Below, piece by piece: positions 1 through 4,470 of a stretch of 7,500 nucleotides of DNA (positions are counted from its first letter, which is position 1; the number at the start of each line of letters is the position of its first letter). The position numbers were made by a program, and so were the translations under genes. The stretch lies in assembly GCA_027035825.1 (NCBI GenBank), contig JALVTX010000161.1, positions 1 to 7,500 of the forward strand, written 5' to 3'. The notes beneath the pieces were generated by a model. It saw only the letters and a program-made list of their open reading frames with translations. It made no database searches and had not been told where the DNA came from. Source of the DNA: Mariprofundaceae bacterium (GTDB taxonomy: Bacteria; Pseudomonadota; Zetaproteobacteria; Mariprofundales; Mariprofundaceae).

Positions 1-371
1 GAGCCGTTCAGCGCCTTGGGGTCTATCTTCTCGGCCTCCAGCAACAGATCGCGCCCCTTCTCCATCTGCGGCATGGCCTTGAACATCGCCGACAGGCCGC
101 CCATGGCCCCGGCGTACCCGGCGCGGACGATGGCCTCCCATATCTTCGGCTCGGCGCGATTCGGGTATTTGGCCGTCAGGGCCGCGGCCTTGTCCACCAG
201 CGCCTTGAAGGCGGCCTCCTTCTGCGAATCCGGCAGCTCGTAGTTGGCATGCGCCCAGGCATGCTGGAGCTCGCGCACGGCATCCATCACCGCATCGGCC
301 CGCGCCTGCGGCGCCGCCAGCAACGCCACGGCCAGCATCAGGCCGCCCATCCACGTCGTCATTCGCTTCAT
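1..371 (-). CDS. Secreted helical/TPR-like protein, 3' end beyond window
   Basis: The 123 codons in view begin at the ATG at 371, preceded by a strong AAGGAGGA Shine-Dalgarno (376-383). Translation starts MKRMTTWMGGLMLAVALLAA and continues to PQARADA, a classic Sec signal peptide with a probable cleavage after about residue 25, so the product is predicted periplasmic. A second in-frame ATG (362, residue 4) is a less likely start. The mature part is alpha-helical and reads like TPR-type repeats (for example 'AKYPNRAEPKIWEAIVRAGYAG' spaced helices, then 'LLLEAEKIDPKALNG'), with the KYP/DP turn residues typical of such repeats. No catalytic motif is visible. It was probably the last visible member of the operon to its right before the 389-670 element split them. 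Its function is unknown; secretion suggests a scaffold or binding role outside the cytoplasm. I am confident that it is a gene and less so about the fold. Confidence 0.8.
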   Translation of the reverse strand, partial: MKRMTTWMGGLMLAVALLAAPQARADAVMDAVRELQHAWAHANYELPDSQKEAAFKALVDKAAALTAKYPNRAEPKIWEAIVRAGYAGAMGGLSAMFKAMPQMEKGRDLLLEAEKIDPKALNG

Positions 372-389
372 CGATTCCTCCTTGTTTAT

Positions 390-410
390 GGTCTGTTCAC
401 ACTTATTTGG
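390..410 (+). repeat. Left terminal inverted repeat of the MITE-like element
   Basis: Twenty-one bases that are exactly complementary to 649-669. Read outwards (minus strand), it continues through the flanking TA and, in one frame, encodes the residues QISVNRP followed by a stop made by the target TA. Confidence 0.9.
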
Positions 411-424
411 ATGGCGGCGACTTC

Positions 425-517
425 GGCCATGATTTCGAACTCGCAAGGCAGCGCGCGCGTGGCGTGCCCTCTGCGGCACGCGAGCAAGCGATAACGCCGC
501 GAGGCGAAATCATGGCC
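425..517. repeat. Large stem-loop in left half of the MITE-like element
   Basis: A 13-bp perfect inverted repeat pairs 425-437 (GGCCATGATTTCG) with 505-517. Nested inside is a 7-bp stem, 462-468 (GCGTGCC) with 475-481, enclosing a 6-nt loop. DNA or RNA of this half should fold into a long hairpin. Confidence 0.75.
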
Positions 518-534
518 AAGTCCCTTCGGGCTGC

Positions 535-634
535 GCCCGAAATGTTCCCGAATGGCGCCCACTCGGCGTTGCTCGGCTTGCGCATGGAACCACCATGCGC
601 CGCGCCGCGCGCCTTGCTTGGCCGCATTTCGGGC
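535..634. repeat. Large stem-loop in right half of the MITE-like element
   Basis: The 10-bp stretch 535-544 (GCCCGAAATG) pairs with 625-634. With one bulge the pairing continues outward through GCTGC/GCAGC (about 530-640). Nested inside is an 8-bp stem, 580-587 (GCGCATGG) with 593-600, closing a 5-nt loop. Together with 425-517 this makes a two-lobed structure between the terminal repeats. Confidence 0.7.
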
Positions 635-648
635 GGCAGCGACACCAC

Positions 649-669
649 CCAAATAAGTGTGAACAGACC
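649..669 (-). repeat. Right terminal inverted repeat of the MITE-like element
   Basis: Exact inverse of 390-410 over 21 bases. Read outwards on the plus strand, it gives the same QISVNRP-stop reading, because the ends are symmetric and the target TA supplies the first two bases of a stop codon on both sides. Confidence 0.9.
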
Positions 670-1464
670 CTAGTCATCCTTTTCCTTCGCGAACTTGCGC
701 GCGATGCGATTCTGGGCGGCCAGGGCCCGGTCCACAAGGCGCGGAAAACGCACATTGACCTGCACGAAGAACGACTCGGGGAAGCCGATATAGACCTCCT
801 TCTTGTCGTTGTCGATGGCCTTCAGTATCTGCCGCACCACCGTTTCCGGATCGTCCATGTTCATCTTCACGGCCTCGCCCATGCGCATGATGCGCCCGGT
901 ATTCAGCGGCGTGCGCACCGCGCGCGGCGCCACGTACATCACCTTGATGTTGGTGTCGTACAGTTCCCGCCGCAGCGCCTCGGAGAACCCGCGCAGCCCG
1001 AACTTGCTCGCCGAATAGGCGGTGAAATAGGCAAAGCCGATGGAGCCGAACACCGAACCGACGTTGATGATGCGGCCAGCATTGCGCTCCAGCATCGCCG
1101 GCAGCAACGCGCGGGTCAGGTGCATCGCGCCGAGCAGGTTCACGCGAATCACCAGATCCAGCATCTCGTGCGATTCATCCTCGTAACAGCGGAAGCTCAT
1201 CACCCCCGCCAGATTGATGAGGATGTCCACCTGTCCCAGTTCGGCAACGGCGGCCTCGGCGATGGTCTTGCAGCCGTCAATGGTGGACAGGTCGCCGGGA
1301 ATCGCGTGCGCTCGTTCCAGTTCCCTGGCCGTTTCCTCCAGTCCCTCGGCGTTGGCGTCCACCAGCGCCAGATGCGCGCCCCGCTCGTGCAGGGCGCGGG
1401 CCAGCAGCCGCCCCATGCCGCCGGCGGCGCCCGTCAGCAACACCTTCTTGTCCCGAATCTCCAT
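670..1464 (-). CDS. Short-chain dehydrogenase/reductase (classical SDR)
   Basis: A 264-residue protein starting MEIRDKK, the usual length of a classical NAD(P)-dependent SDR, which interconverts alcohols and carbonyls in the cytoplasm. The Rossmann glycine motif is TGAAGGMG (residues 11-18). Asp36 ends the second beta strand and suggests NAD(H) preference. The structural NNAG motif is present as NLAG (84-87), and the catalytic set is Asn109, Ser137, Tyr150 and Lys154 (YSASK). The substrate cannot be told from sequence. I chose the ATG at 1464 because an AAGGAG Shine-Dalgarno lies about 9 nt upstream and the Rossmann motif begins ten residues in; the open frame extends to 1557 but that adds residues overlapping the upstream gene. 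The gene starts 5 nt after the stop of the diiron oxidase gene. Its TAG stop overlaps the inserted element, whose outermost base is the G. Confidence 0.93.
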   Translation of the reverse strand: MEIRDKKVLLTGAAGGMGRLLARALHERGAHLALVDANAEGLEETARELERAHAIPGDLSTIDGCKTIAEAAVAELGQVDILINLAGVMSFRCYEDESHEMLDLVIRVNLLGAMHLTRALLPAMLERNAGRIINVGSVFGSIGFAYFTAYSASKFGLRGFSEALRRELYDTNIKVMYVAPRAVRTPLNTGRIMRMGEAVKMNMDDPETVVRQILKAIDNDKKEVYIGFPESFFVQVNVRFPRLVDRALAAQNRIARKFAKEKDD

Positions 1465-1469
1465 GACCG

Positions 1470-2159
1470 TTACTCCTTGCCCGACCCTGTGCTCAATGGA
1501 ACCAGCGGCAGCGCGCGGAAGATGTCGCCATACAGCTTGTAGAACATCCGCGCGCAATGCACGACCGCCTCGCGATCGTCCGCGTCATCCAGCCGGTTCA
1601 TCAGGTTCTTGTAGAAATCCACGTGGCCCACGTCCAGCGAACCATGCGAGGTGAGGTAGGAAAACGCGGCCTTCGGCAGATTCAGCGATTGCTGAATCCG
1701 TTCGGCGGCCTGGGTGGCCAAAGCCACGCTCGTGCCCTCCAGCACCAGCACCATGCCGAAGAAGCCCACAGGGTTGCGTCGGTTCACGGTGTCGTAGGCA
1801 TAGGCCACCATCAGCTCCGTGGGCGGCAGCGGCGTGGCGTGGCGCACCGTCTCGGCATCGCCGCCGCAGGCCTTGATGTCGTTCAGAATCCACTCTTGGT
1901 GGCCCATCTCCTCCTCGATGTACTCGCCGATGGCCTCGCGCAGCCATTCCAGCCGCTCCGGCAGGCGGGCGCCGGTGGCCATCAGGAGCGGCACCGTGTG
2001 CTTCACGTGATGGTAGGCCTGCCCCAGAAAGGCCAAATAGCTCTCCAGCGCCAGTTCGCCGGCGGCGCCGCGCTGGATGAACGGAATGGACAGCAGATCG
2101 TTGCGCGCTTCCTCGGTGCGCGCCAGCAGCGTGTCATAGAACTCGGCGGATTGGGTCAT
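1470..2159 (-). CDS. Heme-oxygenase-like diiron oxidase (TenA/UndA-like 'iron-containing redox enzyme')
   Basis: A 229-residue, all-helical protein (MTQSAEFYD...) of the TenA/heme-oxygenase-like superfamily. Known members of the metal-binding branch (UndA, BesC, SznF, CADD) use a nonheme diiron site and O2 on fatty acids, amino acids or amines. Plausible ligands here are Glu84 and His87 in EEEMGHQEW, Glu141 in VLEGTSVALA, and the His172-x3-Asp176-x2-His179 cluster. A histidine-rich first-helix segment, YHHVKH (49-54), may complete the site. Spacings resemble those known in HDOs; thiaminase-type TenA proteins lack this metal set. The substrate is unknown. Start: ATG at 2159 with a GAGGAGG Shine-Dalgarno 5 nt upstream, overlapping the upstream ligase stop as ATGA (translational coupling). 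Downstream, the SDR starts 5 nt after the TAA. The acyl ligase next door suggests an acyl-derived or carboxylate substrate, which is inference. Confidence 0.87.
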   Translation of the reverse strand: MTQSAEFYDTLLARTEEARNDLLSIPFIQRGAAGELALESYLAFLGQAYHHVKHTVPLLMATGARLPERLEWLREAIGEYIEEEMGHQEWILNDIKACGGDAETVRHATPLPPTELMVAYAYDTVNRRNPVGFFGMVLVLEGTSVALATQAAERIQQSLNLPKAAFSYLTSHGSLDVGHVDFYKNLMNRLDDADDREAVVHCARMFYKLYGDIFRALPLVPLSTGSGKE

Positions 2160-3673
2160 GCATCCTCCTCGTAACATGCTTCGATTCGTTCCCGGTATGC
2201 TTGCCAGATGGCCTGGCGACGTGGCCGGCCCGTGCCCGTGAACAGGCCGTTGGCGACGGAAAAGGGCTCGTCCGCAAGCAGCCAGCGCCCCACGCGGGCG
2301 TAGTCGGGAAGCCGCCCGTTGGCGGCCTCCACGGCCTTCACGACCGCCGCCTCGTCCGCACCCGGCGCCGGCACGAGCACCGCCACGTTGAACGGGCGAG
2401 CCTCGCCAAACACGACGGCCTGCGCAACCGCGGGGTTCATCGTCAGTTCCCGCTCCACCCATTCGGGCGAGACGTTGCGGCCAAAGGCGGTAATGAAGAT
2501 ATGCTTCTTGCGGCCGGTCAGGTGCAGGAAACCGTCGTCATCCATGTGGCCGACATCGCCCGTGGGCCACCAGCCATCCACGAGCGCAGGCTCGGCCACG
2601 CCGCCATCCTCCAGGTAGCCGGAAAACAGCGCGCCGCGCACCAGTATCTCGCCATCCTCGGCGAACGACACCTCGGCATGCGGCAACGGCCGGCCGACCG
2701 AACCCGGACGATTCGCCGCGGGCGTGTTCACGGCCACCACGCTGGAGGCCTCCGACAGCCCGTAACCCTCGTACACCGGCAACCCCAGCTCGTGTGCGCG
2801 CTCCAGGAGCGCCAGCGACACCGGCGCGCCGCCCACGGCCAGGTAGCGCAGATGGGCGGGCCGCTCGCCGCCGGCCTCGATGGCGGCCACCAGCGCCGTC
2901 AGCATCTGCGGAATCAGGATGCAGGTCGTGACGCGATGCTCGTGCAACGCGCGCAGGAAGCGCGCCGCGTCCAGCCCGCTGGCGCCGCTAAGCCCCACGC
3001 CGGCCAGCCCCGGCAGCACGCAGGTGCCGCCCGCCAGCAGCGGCGCATAGACGCCGCCAATGTTCTCCAGCAGCGTGGCCAGCGGCAGGGCGCACAGGTG
3101 CCTGTCCGTATCCAGGCCCTCGCACGCCTTGTGCAGCGACGACGCCACCGTCTCCATCGCCGCCAGCGACAGGCACGCCCCCTTGGGCTCGCCGGTGGTG
3201 CCCGAGGTGTAGGTCACCTTGGCCACCGATTCGGGAATCAGGCAGGACGCCGGGTGCTCGAGCTGGAACATCCACACGCGGACGCCGCCGAGTTCCAGCG
3301 CCTCCTCGTCGGAGATGCCGACGCCGATAGCCGCCATCATCTGGCGGAATGGCCCCGGCTGGTCGGTCATGGCCAGCTCCAGCCCCGAACGGGCGATCAG
3401 GTGGCGGATCTGCTCCGGCGAGAAGAACAGCGGCATCGGAATCAGCGGAATCCAGGCCCGCATGGCGGCCAGATCGGCCATCACCCAGGCCGGCGTGTTA
3501 TCCATCCACAGGCCGATGGCCGCCGGCGCGCGTTCGGCCAGTTGCGCGGCCAGTGCCTCGGTTCCCGCATCCAGTTCCTTCCATGTGACGTTCGCAAACG
3601 CCCCTTCCAGCGCCACCGCATCCGGGCGCTGGCGCGCATGACGCGCCACGGCATCCAGCACCTGGCCTGCCAT
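2156..3673 (-). CDS. AMP-binding acyl-CoA synthetase/ligase (ANL superfamily)
   Basis: A 505-residue adenylate-forming enzyme that should activate a carboxylic acid with ATP to an acyl-adenylate and then pass it to CoA or another acceptor. Motifs in order: the phosphate-binding loop TYTSGTTGEPKG (154-165); YEGYGLSEAS (301-310), which contacts adenine; TGD (371-373), whose Asp373 holds the ribose; and the hinge region GRKKHIF from Gly387. The C-terminal subdomain ends with TGTGRPRR (479-486) where the family normally has TGK-x-x-R, so the usual catalytic lysine appears to be Arg483. The nearest look is to long-chain fatty acid ligases, but chain length cannot be read. Start: ATG at 3673, whose A is shared with the TGA of the upstream hemolysin-family gene (TGATG). 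The frame extends 19 codons further up, but those would overlap that gene. The 3' end overlaps the oxidase gene by 4 nt. Confidence 0.92.
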   Translation of the reverse strand: MAGQVLDAVARHARQRPDAVALEGAFANVTWKELDAGTEALAAQLAERAPAAIGLWMDNTPAWVMADLAAMRAWIPLIPMPLFFSPEQIRHLIARSGLELAMTDQPGPFRQMMAAIGVGISDEEALELGGVRVWMFQLEHPASCLIPESVAKVTYTSGTTGEPKGACLSLAAMETVASSLHKACEGLDTDRHLCALPLATLLENIGGVYAPLLAGGTCVLPGLAGVGLSGASGLDAARFLRALHEHRVTTCILIPQMLTALVAAIEAGGERPAHLRYLAVGGAPVSLALLERAHELGLPVYEGYGLSEASSVVAVNTPAANRPGSVGRPLPHAEVSFAEDGEILVRGALFSGYLEDGGVAEPALVDGWWPTGDVGHMDDDGFLHLTGRKKHIFITAFGRNVSPEWVERELTMNPAVAQAVVFGEARPFNVAVLVPAPGADEAAVVKAVEAANGRLPDYARVGRWLLADEPFSVANGLFTGTGRPRRQAIWQAYRERIEACYEEDA

Positions 3674-4308
3674 CAGTTCAGTTCCCGTTTCTTCCCCTGG
3701 GACATGCCCTCGACCAGCGCCCCCATCCACAGCGGCTGCAGCACCGTGCGCGAAAACTCCAGTGCCCAGTATCCCTCGTGGATGTCGCCGGCCATCACCC
3801 GCGGGCCCGCCTGGTAGTAGCGCCCCCAGGCGCGGCGTTCCTCGTCATCCAGCCGCGACGGATCGGCCTCGCCGATCTGGAAGGGCTCGATGCCCAGGCG
3901 ATAGAACGCATTGCGCAGCTTGGTCACGCCGGTGAACACCACCCAACGGAAGCCCGCGCCGTAGAGGTAGGCGGTCAGCGCGGTGATGGCCGCGCGCGCC
4001 CCGCCCGGGTGCGCATCGGCGAGGTTGCCCACCTCCACGATGTCCCGGCGCGCCACGTCCTGTCCCAGGCGCCGCCCGAGCACGACCTCGATGGGCTCAT
4101 CGAAATAATGCTCGAGGAACAGCTTGTGGGCGGCCGCGTCGCGGTAGCCCACGGCCGCCACCATCTCGCCCTCCTTCGTGGTCAGGCGCACCAGGTGCGG
4201 CATGTAGTGGCGGATGTCCGCGTCGTATTCGATGTTGAAGCGGTCGTGAATGAACCTTTCGGTGACCTCCCGCTCGGGGTGATCCGGCTCCAGCGCTTCG
4301 ATGATCAA
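3673..4308 (-). CDS. Thermostable hemolysin-family protein (GNAT/autoinducer-synthase-like)
   Basis: This matches my memory of the 'thermostable hemolysin' family (named from Vibrio delta-VPH), whose fold relates to GNAT N-acyltransferases and LuxI-type synthases. From the chosen start, landmarks are FIHDRF near the N-terminus, LFLEHYFDEPIE (63-74), IVEVGNLAD (90-98), a helix followed by WVVFTGVTKLRN (122-133), LGIEP (138-142) and AWGRYYQAGPRVMAG. The E-V-G-N-L strand followed by 'T-x-x-x-L-R-N...GIEP' is the acyltransferase-like core. I prefer the TTG at 4308 (211 aa), which has AAGGAGAG five nt upstream and gives the usual family length. In-frame ATGs at 4398 and 4467 would add 30 or 53 residues of unlike codon usage with no good Shine-Dalgarno. 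It is first in the operon and its TGA overlaps the ligase ATG. No signal peptide is seen, so real haemolytic activity is doubtful; acyl transfer is inference. Confidence 0.85.
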   Translation of the reverse strand: MIIEALEPDHPEREVTERFIHDRFNIEYDADIRHYMPHLVRLTTKEGEMVAAVGYRDAAAHKLFLEHYFDEPIEVVLGRRLGQDVARRDIVEVGNLADAHPGGARAAITALTAYLYGAGFRWVVFTGVTKLRNAFYRLGIEPFQIGEADPSRLDDEERRAWGRYYQAGPRVMAGDIHEGYWALEFSRTVLQPLWMGALVEGMSQGKKRELN

Positions 4309-4470
4309 GGCCTCTCCTTGTGGATGTTCTGACTCTGGCAATGCCGCGTCCCCCTCGCGTGGCGATTTGCTGGAACACAAGAACGGATAGACCAGCATCG
4401 TAACAGCGGGCCATTGCCCCGTCACGCGGCCGGATGCTCCACAATCGCCGGGCCCGTCACGTGACATCCA
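4309..4470 (-). other. Intergenic leader upstream of the hemolysin-family operon
   Basis: With the TTG start accepted, about 160 bp separate the VWA gene stop from this operon. Codons read in the hemolysin frame here often end in A or T, unlike the G/C-ending codons of all neighbouring genes, so it is unlikely to be coding. It holds a perfect 10-bp palindrome, GTCACGTGAC, at 4456-4465, 5 nt after the upstream stop. I see no convincing sigma-70 pair and no GC stem followed by a T run, so promoter and terminator calls would be guesses. Confidence 0.45.
4312..4319 (-). promoter_or_regulatory. Shine-Dalgarno deciding a TTG start
   Basis: AAGGAGAG on the minus strand lies 3-5 nt before the TTG at 4308. 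It is the only strong ribosome binding site upstream of the hemolysin-family gene; neither ATG at 4398 nor ATG at 4467 has one. It therefore supports a TTG initiation codon. Confidence 0.6.

Larger units (their letters stand above)
389..670. mobile_element. MITE-like palindromic element, 282 bp, TA target duplication
   Basis: Perfect 21-bp terminal inverted repeats lie at 390-410 (starts GGTCTGTTCACAC, ends TTATTTGG) and 649-669. They extend imperfectly inward to about 418/641 (26 of 29 pairs). Directly outside are TA at 387-388 and TA at 671-672, fitting a TA target-site duplication; the outermost base differs at the two ends (T at 389, C at 670). No transposase could fit, and the open frames inside are short and lack known motifs, so it is non-autonomous. 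The interior is packed with further inverted repeats. TA duplication is typical of IS630/Tc1-mariner-type mobilisation, so a transposase of that type acting in trans is a reasonable guess, but I do not recognise the family. It sits between an SDR stop codon and the next gene's ribosome binding site, which is only 6 bp from its left end. Confidence 0.85.

Noticed and set aside
386..673. Short open frames on both strands spanning the MITE-like element
   Set aside because: They follow the symmetric terminal repeats and nested palindromes. None resembles a transposase or has a ribosome binding site, so no protein is proposed.
595..1542. A 315-codon plus-strand open frame opposite the SDR gene
   Set aside because: It is rich in His, Arg and Gln without domain motifs, it starts inside the mobile element, and it mirrors the well-supported SDR on the other strand. 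It is a by-product of GC-biased codons.
2201..3817. A 538-codon plus-strand open frame opposite the acyl ligase gene
   Set aside because: It is antisense to a motif-complete AMP ligase, and its composition (runs of RQ, RH, GR) is that of a reverse-frame shadow.
3673..4308. Literal haemolysin or secreted toxin
   Set aside because: There is no signal peptide or pore-forming motif, and the gene sits in a metabolic operon. The family name is historical and the visible core is acyltransferase-like.
4370..4420. GGGCCATTGCCCC hairpin in the leader upstream of the hemolysin-family gene
   Set aside because: The stem is only four or five pairs with no T tract on either side, too weak to call a terminator or attenuator.
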